From Strongylocentrotus droebachiensis (taxonomy: Eukaryota; Echinodermata; Echinoidea; Camarodonta; Strongylocentrotidae), in assembly GCA_035222895.1 (NCBI GenBank), contig JAVYIG010000875.1, forward strand, positions 1 to 64,000: a DNA stretch of 64,000 nt. Direction: 5' to 3'. The notes beneath the pieces were generated by a model, which worked only from the letters and a program-made list of their open reading frames with translations, had not been told where the DNA came from and ran no database searches. Positions within the stretch are counted from its first letter, which is position 1. Every line of letters starts with the position of its first letter. A program made the translations under genes and the position numbers. This document shows positions 34,120 to 46,165 of the stretch, one piece after another.

Positions 34120-37100
34120 ATGGCCTTAAATCAAGTTTTCTCCAGGCTTGGGACGCTCGGCTTAGGTGTTGCCATCGCAGGAGGTATTGTAAACTCGGCC
34201 TTGTATAATGGTAAGGAAGCTTGATCTCAATTATTGACTCGCTGAATCATGAACAGATGAATGAGGATGATCTGATTTTGATGCCATGATGATCATATGA
34301 TGATGCATGATGATGATCAGCAGCATTTTCATTTTAGTTTTAAGGTTTAGTCTAGGCCTACAGCTACGTCCATCTACACGTCTATGCATCTTTATTCTTG
34401 GCCTGGTGCCAATGTGAATTATGAAGAATTGCTATTAGCATGATTAGCTTGGCCTTGGTGGTATCAACGACAACAGACATTCATGGTTTTTCATCTTCCA
34501 AATTCTGATCATGGATGATAGAGATTATCTGACATGACAATAATTGAAATAACGACTAGGCCTAACTTTAAAGTTGAATCTAGTCACCATGGTCACGTCA
34601 CAATCAGTGCTAATGCACTTTTACCACTGGCATGCTTCATTCTGTCACACAGTGACACAAGTTATGTAGACTACTGTAGGCCTAGACTCTTAGTTTCAAC
34701 TCCCTTCTCTTCTTCCTTTTGAGTACAGACCTCTTTACAGAGTATTATTGTACTATACTGGGGGTGTGCAGGTGGACCACTACACGGGGCCTCCATTTAA
34801 CGTCCTATCCGAGGGACGGAGTGTTTTCCACTTGACATAACCTGCGTCTATGAACAAGGGAAGGGGCACGTTAACACACAACGCAATGGATAGCGGCATA
34901 GCGCCTTTAATTTTAATGAGGAAACCAATGCATTTGATGGAATACTGAATAAGGCATGCCCTGCCCCTGGTGGCAGTGCAAATGTACCCTGAGGCTGAAG
35001 TCTGTAGGCCTAGAGCTAGTCATGCTAGTATTGAACGTTTTTAATTTCAATCAAGAAATTTTAGTCTTGCTTCAATATTCCATTTGAAACCCAAACACAA
35101 TTCTGTAAAATTTGTATTTTATTCAATATTTTTGCTTTTCCCCAATGTATTACAGTTGATGCTGGTCACAGAGCCGTCATCTTTGACCGATTTGCTGGAG
35201 TGAAGGATATTGTGATGGGGGAGGGAACACATTTCCTCATCCCTCTGGTCCAAAGACCCATCATCTATGACTGCAGGAGCAGACCAAGGAACGTACCTGT
35301 CACTACTGGTAGTAAAGGTGAGTATGGAGGAGGCATGATGGCCCAGTGGTAGTCTACCACTGGTAGAGCAGTGGTCTTGTAACTGGAGGTCCTGGTTCAA
35401 AACAAAGTCAATACGCTTGTGCCCTTTGGTATGGCATTACTCTCATACCATGCAAGTCCCTTGGAGAGGACTTATAGCTGTCGGTCATACTTTGGATATC
35501 ATTCCTTGGAGTTGGAAGTAGGCAAACAGTTTTACAAAACTTATTTTCCCCTCGGTGTCCGCTAGTAGGTTACTCTTGAATTTAGCGCTGTGCAGTTACA
35601 CATTAAAAATTACTTGGACAGTTGTTTCCTTACAAACATTTTTTTTAGCAGTCAGGTAAAACAATCATCATCAAACAAATATGATTTCTTTGTATGAGCC
35701 TTCTCCCCTTCGCTGATATTAGTGATAAAGAATCAAATGGATTTCTGTTCAGCCCTCTCAAAAGTGCCAGCCATAAATTTATGACAGTGGGTCAACTAAC
35801 TATGGTTAACCACATATATAGCTACAAATTGTAAGTCGTAACCTACTGAATGCATAATTTAGTATTTAAAAATTCTCTTGATTATGTACAAAATTAGTAC
35901 TTAAAAAAGTACTGAAGTTTTTATTGAAGATAAAAGCTTGGGACCCCAATCATACATAGAACAAAATAGTGTTTGATTTCCTTTTAAATTCTGCTTTGAT
36001 ATTCGTGCAAGTTAATGCTATGCAGCTGAATTTTGTTTACAAACAATAATACAGTCATCATGTATGTAACATCAATTTATTTATGCTGTGCATCTCTGTT
36101 GATCTACCCTTTTTCTCTGTTTTGTAGACTTGCAGAATGTGAACATCACTCTCCGTGTCCTGTTCCGGCCGATTGTTTCTGAACTTCCTAAGCTGTACGT
36201 CAACCTCGGTGAAGACTATGATGACAGAGTACTCCCGTCCATCACCAATGAAGTTCTTAAAGCTGTTGTGGTAAGCATCCTGAATCCTGATGATCTTGTG
36301 TCACTGGCAGAGGAGTGCAAATGGATGCATGAACAAGAGATTCAAAGAAAAAATTTGACCATACTGGGACACCAAAAGGCCAACTACATAATAAACAGTG
36401 ATACTTTTGCTTGCAATCGAAACCAAGATGTTTGTTTAGACTTTAGAAATTAGACAAAATATTTTATTTGCTTTATCTGCCAAGTACATGATGATGTGTA
36501 ATTGTGTATTGTGTATGATATTAATGAGCACAACAAAATGAGCACAACAAAATGAGCATTACTGATGGGAGTTCTACACTTGAAATTTTTTTATTAGGGC
36601 TCCACATTTACTTTTATTTCAAGAAGTCTTATGGTTTGAAAATCTGCTCAAACTCTAAAGGTTCTCAAATATGAAACTTTTGATCCAAATTGATAAATTT
36701 AAACCTCTTCACCTGATTGCAAACTTATTCAGTAACAAAGCATAACTACTGAATTGTCTTACTTTGGTTTGTATTGTGATTTACCCTTCTAGAGCGGTAT
36801 GAAGCTTGTTTTTCGCTCAAGACATATATTTTGCTTATGTATGCTTACTGAATTGAAGCTGTGAACAATCAAAATTCAAAAGGTTAGTTCGTGTCAGGGA
36901 TAGACCACGATATCACAGTCAGTTTATCTTTATATTTTCACAGATATAACCCGGTTAGCATGTCTGAAGAGTACATACATTTGATTTACCACATTTTAGA
37001 ATTTATTATGTTACACATAGTCACAGAATTCTGACAAAAGGTATTAGGTTGGCTTCACCAACACTTTGAACGTGTTGCTGTTAACTAAGGGGTATTGAAT

Positions 37101-39235
37101 GTGTAATTTTGCTTTTGATTATTAGGCTCAGTTTGATGCTGGAGAGCTGATCACACAGAGAGAAGTGGTATCACAGCAGGTCAACGAGGAACTGGCAGAA
37201 AGAGCAAAACAGTTTGGTATCGTCTGTGATGACATCTCACTGGTAAGTGGATACTCTGCATAGTACTTAACTCTGGGGGGGGGGGGGGGAGAGAGAGGCT
37301 AGAATCTTTCTCCTTTCTTTATGCTCCCCTTGATATCTTTAAGAATTTGTATTTGAAATGTTTTTGATATGTTTTCTAAGTTTAATAACAAAGATTGATT
37401 CATCCAGTCTAGATGTATCTAGTCTTCAATGTGTAACTAGTGAAAGCTCTTCAAGTATAGTCATGTAAAAGTGACATGGGCCCTTCCTATGAACAGTTGC
37501 AATTAACTTGGTACTTGGTAGGATTCCTCCAAAAGACGCCGTAAAGGTGTTTAAACTGGAGGTGTGTCGTCATGTGCGCCCACCAACTTAAGGTGCTGGA
37601 TTTAAGTTGGTTTTAAGCGCAGATTTCAAAGTATTTAAGGAAGGTTGGGCTACAATTGAGGAAGAAAGACTGTTCCAGTCCTTAACTGTCTTGGGAAGAA
37701 TGAGTATGCGTATGCATCCGTCCTGACTTTGTTGATATAGAATTGTTGGTCATGGCCCCGTCTTGTTTGTTCTACCTTCGGTGAGATGTAATTCTTGTAG
37801 TTGATGTCCATCAAGTCGTGAATCATTTTGTACAAACCGGTGATATGAGACTTCCGTCTTTCCTCCTGGAGGGGGATCCAACCCATTGAGTCCTTCAAAG
37901 CAGTGACACTTGAATATCTTGTATAAGTGTTTTTGACGAATCTAGCTGCTGCATTCTGGACTCTCTCAATGTTGCTGATGTTGGTGCTCGTATATGGATC
38001 CCAGGCTGAAGAAGCATAGTTAAGATGAGGTTTAACCAGCATAGAATACAGCTTCTCCTTTGTTTTTGTTGAAGATTGATAGAAGTTCCTTTTCAAGAAG
38101 TTGACTACTTTCATGGCCTTACTTCTTGAATTTTCAACAGCAACATATTAATCACAACTATGAGATAGGGGACTGCAAATTTGCAATCGATCACTATATA
38201 CACAAGACAAGGCCATGATCTATGTAAAAGGTAAAGGCCTCTGGGGAAATGAACATGTAGAGCAAATCACCATGCATTTGGAATGTATTATATTTCTGAC
38301 AGTGCTAATGTAATATTAAGCAAATTTTGAAAATACTTTGTGTATGTGTAGACCCATTTGACGTTTGGACGTGAGTTCACCCAGGCTGTAGAGATGAAGC
38401 AGGTTGCTCAACAAGAAGCAGAGAGGGCAAGGTTCCTTGTAGAGAAGGTAAGTACTAGGGGACATACATGTACGGTGGTCTGAATGCTCAAGGTTATTCT
38501 GTCTCTTGATAAAGTGTGCTCAAAATCAATATGATTTTGCCTTGTACCGTACGTGTAGTTGCATTAACGCACAGCTGGAAAAAAAGGAAAAATTGATAGG
38601 ATCGAGGGAAACTTGCACTTAAGAGTCTAAAGATTGTCCTCGTTGACCAATTGCTAATGGGTTATAATGCATACAAAATATATGAACATGATAGCCAATT
38701 CATGTTTGGCTTACTAGTAGCCTGAGGTATAGAGAATGTGCCAAAATTACAGAGGCCTATATATTAAAGCAGATTATTGGTTCTAATTACTAAACCTGGA
38801 TGAGGCTAGAGGCAATTGTTAATAAAAGTCCTTGAACGACATTGTAGCATTTTTGTTAGCCAGGAGTCTATCATGTTTTTTTTGTGCGATAGCATCACTA
38901 CTATGTCTTGTATGGGTAGTGATGTTTCATAACACCTGCTCTATACTTTCACGGCACTTGGGATGAATGAGTATTCAAAATAGATTTCACTGTCCAACCT
39001 GTTACCTTTCTTCCAACTTTAGGCGGAGCACCAGAAGCGGGCGGCCATCACCACCGCAGAGGGAGACTCTATTGCTGCCTCGCTCCTCTCCAAAGCCTTC
39101 GCTAAGGCAGGCAACGGTCTCATTGAGCTCAGGAAGCTTGAAGCAGCAGAGGACATCGCTTACCAGATGTCAAGGTCGCGTAACGTCTCCTACCTACCGC
39201 AAGGACAGCAGACGTTACTCAGTCTTCCTCAGTGA
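34120..39235 (+). CDS. PHB1: Prohibitin (PHB1 type), complete, six coding exons, 273 aa
   Basis: Inner mitochondrial membrane scaffold subunit that assembles with PHB2 into ring complexes that stabilise respiratory proteins and modulate m-AAA protease. Coding exons: 34120-34210, 35156-35317, 36128-36270, 37126-37242, 38352-38447, 39023-39235, total 822 nt, with all phases consistent and GT-AG throughout. The N-terminus has a hydrophobic membrane anchor ([18 protein letters not shown], ~13-30). The Band-7/SPFH domain follows ([52 protein letters not shown]). A charged coiled-coil segment covers [20 protein letters not shown], and the C-terminal [17 protein letters not shown] is the most conserved PHB1 signature. 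Length is within one residue of human PHB1 (272). The N-terminus differs most ([11 protein letters not shown]). The gene symbol rests on the PHB1-type signature and distinguishes it from PHB2, which is longer. Confidence 0.96.
35326..35500 (+). mobile_element. tRNA-derived SINE in PHB intron 2
   Basis: GGCATGATGGCCCAGTGG (A-box side, with a small internal duplication TGGTAG..TGGTAG), GTGGTCTTGTAACTGG (Thr-UGU-like arm), GTCCTGGTTCAAAAC (B box), then GTGCCCTTTGGTATGGCATT. It shares arm and body with the SINE at 13550-13733, in opposite orientation. Confidence 0.8.
37560..38140 (-). mobile_element. 5'-truncated LINE fragment (CR1/Jockey-like RT C-terminus) in PHB intron 4
   Basis: A 154-codon minus-strand ORF (38114-37650) contains words typical of the region after the reverse transcriptase domain of CR1/L2/Jockey-type non-LTR elements: [47 protein letters not shown]. 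The expected downstream motif WNSL is in another frame, so a frameshift has occurred near 37675. No RT catalytic motif is present. It is an antisense insertion and is presumably dead. Confidence 0.85.
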
Positions 39236-40200
39236 TAGCTTATAGTACCCACCATACAGAGGAGATATCTCTAAAGATATTTGCATACATACACCAACAG
39301 ATTTCTATGTAATGGATAAAGTATTCCCTGGCAAGATTGATTCCATAAACTTGTTGGAAAATAGTATGAATTTCTTCTTTAATAGAAAAGAAGAAAACAA
39401 AATTCTAAATGCTCTTATGATGCATTAGTAATCTTCCGAGTATGAATATTTTGGACATTACAATGCTTTTTTTAAATGAATATTTTTTCTGAGCTGTTTA
39501 CACCATTAATGACAAGCTCTATATAAGTTAGTCTATATACATTGTGTTTGCTATCATTTAGGGCTTGAAATTGCATATGTCTACAGATGTGTTAGCCTCA
39601 AATTTCATCAAACAAAATCTGTACTGCACTTGACTCTGAACCATTTATGTGACCTATGATCAAAGGATACTACATTGTGTCCAGAAGGAAAATCTTAATC
39701 TGTAGTCTGTCTGACTACTTATGCAATAATAATCAATTAGGCACTGAATGAGAAGTTCTCGGGATCCCGAGAGTCTTTTCCTTCATAAGTTAATATGCCT
39801 GAATGATTAAGTTGCGAGTTGCTCTCAGTTCCCTTTCTTTGATCAAGCACCACATTGTAGAGATTATTATAAGAATCATGACCCTCTGTGTGACATTATG
39901 GAGAGCTAATGTAGACAGTATGGTACATTATTAATCAATTTTTGATTTCTTATAATCAGACATGGGTCTATTTCTTTCTTTTCTTTTGTGATCATACATT
40001 ATCCATGGTGGATAAAGGAATTATTCATCGTCGCCCAAATCTGCTTGCTTTTCTTGCAGTCACAGTGGTTCAAGAAAGATTCACCTCTTTCTTGGTGGGA
40101 TATCTTGTAGATTGAAAAGAAGATTTTTGTTACTTTGTATTGCCATGAAGCCGATTATGTGATTTGTATTTGGAATAAAAATCCACTAAGATGTGTACAA
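39236..40200 (+). other. Probable PHB 3' UTR
   Basis: AT-rich sequence after the stop codon with no further exon. AATAAA at 40174-40179 (TTTGGAATAAAAATCC) is the best polyadenylation signal seen, giving a ~0.95 kb 3' UTR. Beyond it the G/A-rich minisatellite begins. Confidence 0.5.
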
Positions 40201-40379
40201 AACGTAGAATCACTGACAAGTCTTGTACAGTCTCCATTGTTATGTAATGTGTTGATGATTTATTCAGTTTCCCAAAATAATTTTTAAGAAGATTAAAGTG
40301 AATTGATATTGGGTCCTGGCTGGAGAAAAAAAAGAATCTTACACATTTGCATTGACTGATTACCAACAAGTAGACACAG

Positions 40380-41105
40380 AGAGATAGAGACTGTTGGGTA
40401 AGATAGGAGAGAGATTGTGACAGAGGGAGGGAATATGAGAGAAGCAGAGAGGGAGAGAGAAAAGAGGGGGATAGCAGAGAGACTGGGACAGAGGGAGGAA
40501 ATATAAGAGAAGCAGAAAGAGAGAAGAGGGGAGGGGTGCTGTGGCAGGAAAATGAGGAGATGAGGAGGGGGGGGGGGGGGGGAGAGAGAATAAAACATTG
40601 GTGAGTGTGATAGAGGCATAGGGAGGGAATCGGAGACAGGAGAGGGGAGAGGTGCCGGGGCAAGGAATGGAGAGATGAGGGGGAGAGAAAAGAATATTGG
40701 TGAGTGAGATGGCAGAGAGTTAGAGGCAGAGGGAGGAGAGAGGGGAGGGGCTGGAAAAGGGGAAGAGAATAGAAGATTGGTGAGTGGGATAGCAGAGAGT
40801 GAGAGGCAGAGAGAGAGGAGGGGCTGGAAAAGGGGAAGAGAATAGAAGATTGGTGAGTGGGATAGCAGAGAGTTAGAGGCAGAGAGATCGAGGGGAGGGG
40901 CTGGAAAAGGGGAAGAGAATAGAAGATTGGTGAGTGGGATAGCAGAGAGTTAGAGGCAGAGAGATCGAGGGGAGGGGCTGGAAAAGGGGAAGAGAATAGA
41001 AGATTGGTGAGTGGGATAGCAGAGAGTTAGAGGCAGAGAGATCGAGGGGATGGGCTGGAAAAGGGAAAGAGAATAGAAGATTAGTGAGTGGGATAGAGGC
41101 ATAGC
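40380..41105 (+). repeat. 77-bp G/A-rich minisatellite, left part
   Basis: GGGGCTGGAAAAGGGGAAGAG, AATAGAAGATTGGTGAGTGG and GATAGCAGAGAGT recur with CTGGAAAAGG at about 40751, 40824, 40901, 40978 and 41055, that is a 73-bp step and then 77 bp. Less regular units extend left to ~40380. The array is split by hAT copy B and continues at 44324. The Ser/Pro/Leu-rich antisense ORFs here are low-complexity artefacts. Confidence 0.9.
41098..41105. repeat. Left target site duplication of hAT-type copy B
   Basis: GGCATAGC before the CAGGGGCGTCGC end is matched at 7 of 8 positions by GGCATAGG at 44324-44331. Confidence 0.8.
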
Positions 41106-44100
41106 CAGGGGCGTCGCCAAAGGGGGGGTGTGGGGGGGTGCGACACCCCCCCCCCCCACCTGTCAGGATATTGTCGGTAAAATTGCGCTGCCGTCGGGAA
41201 AAAGAGAAAAGGAGGAGGGAAAAAAGAGAGGGAAAGGGAAAGAAAAGAAAAGAAAAAAAAGGAAAAGAAAAGAAAGAAAGGAAAAGAAAAAGAGGGAGGA
41301 GAGGAAAGAAAGGAAAAGAAAGAAAAGAAAGAAAAAAAAAGAGAAAAAAAGAGTGAAAGGGAAACAAAAGAAACGGGGGATGAAAGAGAGGAGAGAGAGG
41401 GGAGGTAAGAGTCTGAGAGAGGAGGAGTGGGAGTAAAAGAGAGAAGGGGGTTGTTGGGTGGAGTCGTCTCGTCGAGGGAGCAAGAAAAATGTTGCTGTGT
41501 CGGGTCAGCTGTGTCGGTACTCTTGCTCGATCCTCGTGTACCATATCAATGCAGAAGTTTGAAGTCGGTGAGATGTATATTGTCGGTCGGCCGACAAGTT
41601 TTTTCCCCTACGAACTGTGACTTCTTATCCGCTGTGACGACTTCGAGAGTGACAACAACTACAATACTTGTATTTTCTCGAAGTTTCACTTTCCTATAAT
41701 ATCAGCTAAAGAAATCAGAGGTTTAACATTTTCGGGGAAACTAAATTCAAACAAGGTTAAGAGTTAACAACGGTACGACGAATCGTCTTTCTTTCTTTAT
41801 ATTGTGATGAAACGCCGAAAATTCCGCGCTTCGCGCGGTAAGGGAAACTTCATTTAGACGAGTCGAGAACAGTACAACGAATCGTCTTCCTTTTCTGATA
41901 ATTTAAGGAAACGTCAAAGCTTCCGCGCTTCGCGCGAGAATAGGAAACTGAATTCAGACAAATAAGGCTTATTAAAAGTCGAAAACGGTACAACGAATCG
42001 TGTTCTTTCTCTAATAATATGAGGAAACCTCAAAGTTTTCGCGCTTCGCGCGAGAGGAGGAAACTGAATACAGATGAATAGGGCTTATAAAGAGTCGAAA
42101 ACGATGCGACGAATCGTCTTCTTTCTCTAATAATTTGAAGAAACGTCAAAGCTTTCGCGCTTCGCGCGTGAGGGGGAAACTGAATTCAGATGAATAGGGC
42201 TTAATAAGATTCGAAAACGGTACGATGAATCGTCTTCCTTTCTCTATATTGTGATGAAACGCCAAAAAAATCCGCGCTTCGCGCGGAAGGGGAAAACTTA
42301 ATTTAGACGAGTCGAGAATGGTACAACCAATCGTCTTTCTCTAATAATTTAAGGGAACGTCAAAGCTTCCGCGCTTCGCACGAGAGGGGAAAACTGAATT
42401 CAGACAGAATTAATAGGGCTTATTTAGAGTAAAAAACGATGCGACGAATCGTATTCTTTCTCTAATAATTTGAAGAAACGTCAAAGCTTTCGCGCTTCGC
42501 GCGTGAGGGGGAAACTGAATTCAGATGAATAGGGCTTAATAAGATTCGAAAACGGTACGATGAATCGTCTTCCTTTCTCTATATTGTGATGAAACGCCAA
42601 AAAAATCCGCGCTTTGCGCGGAAGTGGAAACTTCATTTAGACGAGTCGAGAACGGTACAACGAATCGTCTTCCTTCCCTGATAATTTAAGGGTACGTCAA
42701 AGCTTCCGCGCGAGAATGGGAAACTGAATTCAGACAAATAAGGCTTATTAAAAGTCGAAAACGGTACAACGAATCGTGTTCTTTCTCTAATAATATGAGG
42801 AAACCTCAAAGCTTTCGCGCTTCGCGCGAGAGGGGAAAACTGAATACAGATGAATAGGGCTTATTAAGAGTCGAAAACGGTGCGACGAATCGTCTTCTTT
42901 CTCTAATAATTTGAAGAAACGTCAAAGCTTTCGCGCTTCGCGCGAGAGGGGGAAACTGAGTTCAGATGAATAGGGCTTAATAAGATTCGAAAACGGGACG
43001 ATGAATCGTCTTCCTTTCTCTATATTGTGATGAAACGCCAAAAAATTCCGCGCTTCGCGTGGAAGGTGAAAACTTCATTTAGACGAGTCGAGAATGATAC
43101 AAGGACACGTCTTCTTTCTCTACTAATTTAAGGAAACGTCAAAGCTTCCGCGCTTCGCGCGAAAGGGGAAAACTGAATTCAGACAAAATTTATAGGGCTT
43201 ATTTAGAGTAAAAAACGGTACGATGAATCATCTTCCTTTCTCTATATTGTGATGAAACGCCAACAAATTCCGCGCTTTGCGTGGAAGGGGAAAACTTCAT
43301 TTAGACGAGTCGAGAATGGTACAACGAATCGTCTTCTTTCTCTAATAATTCAAGGAAACGTCAAAGATTTCGCGCTTCGCGCGAGAGGAGAAAACTGAAT
43401 TCAGAAAATATTAATAGGGCTTATTTAGAGTCGAAAACGGTACAACGAATCGTGTTCTTTCTCTAATAATATGAGGAAACGTCGAAGCTTTTGCGCTTCG
43501 CGCGAGAGGGGGAAGCTGAATTCAGATGCATAGGGCTTATTAAGAGTCGAAAACGGTACGACGAATCGTCTTCTTTCTCTAATAATTTAATGAAACGTCA
43601 AAACTTCCGCGCTTCGCGCGGAAGGGGGAAGCTTCATTCAAATAAAGATTAAGAGTCGAGAACGATACACCGAATCGACTGCTTTTTCTCATAATTTAAT
43701 GAAACGTCAAAGCTTCCGCGCTTCGCGCGGGAGGGGGAGAAACTGAGTTCAGACATGGATTAAGAGTCGAGAACAGTACACCGAATCGTCTGCTTTTTCT
43801 CATAATTTAATGAAACACCAAAGCTTTCGCGCTTCGCGCAGGAAGGGGGGGGGGGGGAGGGGGACTTCATTCAGCCAATGATTAACAGTCGAAAACGGTA
43901 CAATTAATCGTCTTTTTTTCCTAATAATTTAAGGAAACGTCTAAGCTTCCGCGCTCCGCGTGGGAGGCCCATCACCCACACCCCCCTAATGAGCGCGCTT
44001 TTAAGTGATTCTCTTGCTCACTACCGCCACTCCCTAAAATAAGATCCTAGCTCCGCGCCTGCATTAAAATATATAGCTATGATGCTGACTAAATTGAAGA

Positions 44101-44323
44101 AATAATTCGTATATTTATGCCGTCGAGGAAAATGACAATTTTGCGCATATGCAAGTACTATAAATAGTCCGTAGTAAAAACAATTTAGCCTTCGGCCCCA
44201 GGTTTTATAGGGTTGAATTTGTAGATATTGGACATTTAATTTTGTCGGTAATTGGTGGCTAGTTTTGTCGGTAATCGTTGGCCTCTACACCCCCCCACTG
44301 AAAAAGGTCTAGCGACGCCCCTT
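41106..44323 (-). mobile_element. Non-autonomous hAT-type DNA transposon with satellite core, copy B (inverted)
   Basis: A 3218-bp copy of the element at 3897-7277 in reverse orientation. The left end CAGGGGCGTCGCC corresponds to the right end of copy A. The right end GCGACGCCCCT has lost its last G (T at 44323). It contains the polypurine tract (41205-41400), the GTCGGCCGAC segment near 41585, the satellite array (about 41760-43970), and the GTCGGTAAT subterminal motifs near 44245-44277. Insertion is into the flanking 77-bp minisatellite. There is no transposase ORF. Confidence 0.92.
41760..43970 (-). repeat. ~105-bp satellite array inside hAT copy B
   Basis: About twenty units with CCGCGCTTCGCGCG, AACGGTACGACGAATCGTC, TTTCTCTAATAATTT and AACTGAATTCAGA. 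They are the reverse complement of the copy A units. Some neighbouring units alternate between two subtypes (AAACGTCAAAGCTT and AAACGCCAAAAAA), suggesting higher-order amplification of unit pairs. Confidence 0.88.
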
Positions 44324-44760
44324 GGCATAGGGAGGGAAACGGAGAGAGGGAAGGGGTGCAGGGGCAGGAAAATTGAGAGATGAGGAGGGGGAGAGAATAG
44401 AATATTGGTGAGTGAGATAACAGAGGGAGGTAATATGAGAGAAGCAGAGAGAGAAAACGGGGCGCTAGTGCATGCAAATTGAGAGATGAGGAGGGGAGAG
44501 AGTAGAAGATTGGTGAATAGGATAGGAGAGAGATTGAGGTCAAGGGAGGGAATAGGAGAGAAGCAGAGAGAGAAAACGGGGCGCTGGTGCAGAAAAATTG
44601 AGAGATGAGGAGGGGAGAGAGTAGAAGATTGGTGAATAGGATAGGAGAGAGATTGAGGCAGAGGGAGAGAATGTTGCAAAAGGAAAGAGTGAGGGAGTGA
44701 GAGAAGGTGAGTAAGTGAGAAAAAAGGGGTAGAGAGAGAAAGAGAGAAGAAAACAAACAA
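44324..44760 (+). repeat. G/A-rich minisatellite, right part
   Basis: Continuation of the array interrupted by hAT copy B. AGAGTAGAAGATTGGTGAAT, AGGATAGGAGAGAGATTGAGG and GAGAGAAAACGGGGCGCTGG recur. It ends near 44760 in GAGAGAAAGAGAGAAGAAAAC. Confidence 0.85.
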
Positions 44761-45038
44761 ACATACAGTATAGGCCTACAGGGAACCAATGACATCTGAT
44801 GTTTAATCGTATTCATGATTTGGGGCGGTAAATGATTACATACTGGGTAATTGGGTAAATATAATAATTGTAATGATTAATAATTATACTGATAATACAA
44901 ATACTACTAGTACTAATTATAATGATAACAATAATTATGATAAATATTACAGTAATAAAGATACACCAGTTAATCTGTGCTAGGTCTATTTAAAAAAAAA
45001 AATTGCTTTTGATACCATTTCTGAGCAAAACCTAAACT

Positions 45039-45481
45039 CCATTTGCAGGCCCAAAAAATGAAAAGGTTAAATTCCAACAGCATTTGAAAGATAATACTAA
45101 TTTAGAACTTCCCTAAAAAAGGTGGGGCTTGAAAATGTCTTCAAGTGGGAAAATAATGACCATTAGTTGTCAAATCGACTTAGGAGCTATAGAGCCAATG
45201 AGTAATAGTCTTGATTTTCAGACCATTGTACCGAATGGTCATACGTTTTATGCTGCGCAAAGATCCAATTAGTTTAATTTTGGCCATCACAAGAAGTGGG
45301 TTATTGATGTATACAAATGCTCATGTACCCTTTACAGCTCATTTTATGTATATTATTACCAAAAAAGAAAAAAAGCCAGTCAGTCACTCAATAGTGTCTG
45401 ACAGTGAAGTCTAGCAAGTAAACGGGTTTCCTTGCATAATTTGAATATTAGGACACTGCTAACGTTTAAATTTCACAGAAA
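45039..45481 (-). mobile_element. Element M1, truncated inverted copy
   Basis: Reverse-orientation homologue of 8296-8826 lacking the outermost TIRs. It retains CCATTTGCAGGC on one side and stops after ACGTTTAAATTTCACAG on the other. The 94-codon frame is present (ATGTCTTCAAGTGGGAAAAT near 45136) but carries an in-frame TAG near 45270. Confidence 0.85.
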
Positions 45482-45489
45482 TATTTTCA

Positions 45490-45770
45490 TTATCATAATC
45501 TAACCGAATTCAATGCATACGTCTCTGTAAAGTGCCTCTTTACAAATTATTTCATTCACCTCTTATAAATAATTTAATAGAATGCTAACAGCATGTCTTA
45601 TTAAGTAGTTTGCCCTATTTAGCAACAAATACCGTATGTAATTCGAATTCTATTGAGATACAATTATTTGTAACAGGTGAATGAAATAATTTGTATCGAT
45701 GAACTTCACAAAGACGTGTGCATTAAATTTGGTTTCATTACGAACAAAAAAATGTTTCATATTTGCACAT
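45490..45770. mobile_element. Fold-back element, family F1, copy 1
   Basis: GTGCCTCTTTACAAATTATTTCATTCACCT on one side pairs with AGGTGAATGAAATAATTTGT on the other, with outer arms ATGCATACGTCT and AAGACGTGTGCAT. Right-half sequences also occur at 48650-48830 and 53305-53470. Confidence 0.7.
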
Positions 45771-46165
45771 TTCAATAGGTGAAGCACTCGTGAGCCGGCA
45801 CATTAAGTCTTTTGAAGATGGAAAAAAGGCAATATTTGTAGAAAAGAATTACTCAATCTAAATTTTCTACCGAGTTGGTTTCTTCTTCTCCAAACGTCAC
45901 AGAGCTAATATCGTTTAAACAATTTACAAAAGGTTCGTGTCTTTTCATAAAATCCACTTCTGGTGCCTTGAACATCAAAATGCGCATTTACTACTCAGTT
46001 CCAATCTCCACCTAATATCAGATTAGAACCACTTTCATTTACATCGTTAAAAATCTTTCCCTAAACTTTTGATGTGTGGGTGCATACACATTGACAAGAG
46101 TTTAATTCATGGTATCAATATTTACTTTTAGAAGCAAAATTCTACCATCATTATTTTGGTTGACA

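Noticed and set aside
40130..41544. Long minus-strand Ser/Pro/Leu ORFs
   Set aside because: They are produced by the G/A-rich minisatellite and polypurine tract; the repetition follows the DNA unit, not a protein.
44236..44816. Overlapping 174- and 185-codon ORFs
   Set aside because: They are low-complexity translations of the minisatellite continuing beyond hAT copy B, in several frames.
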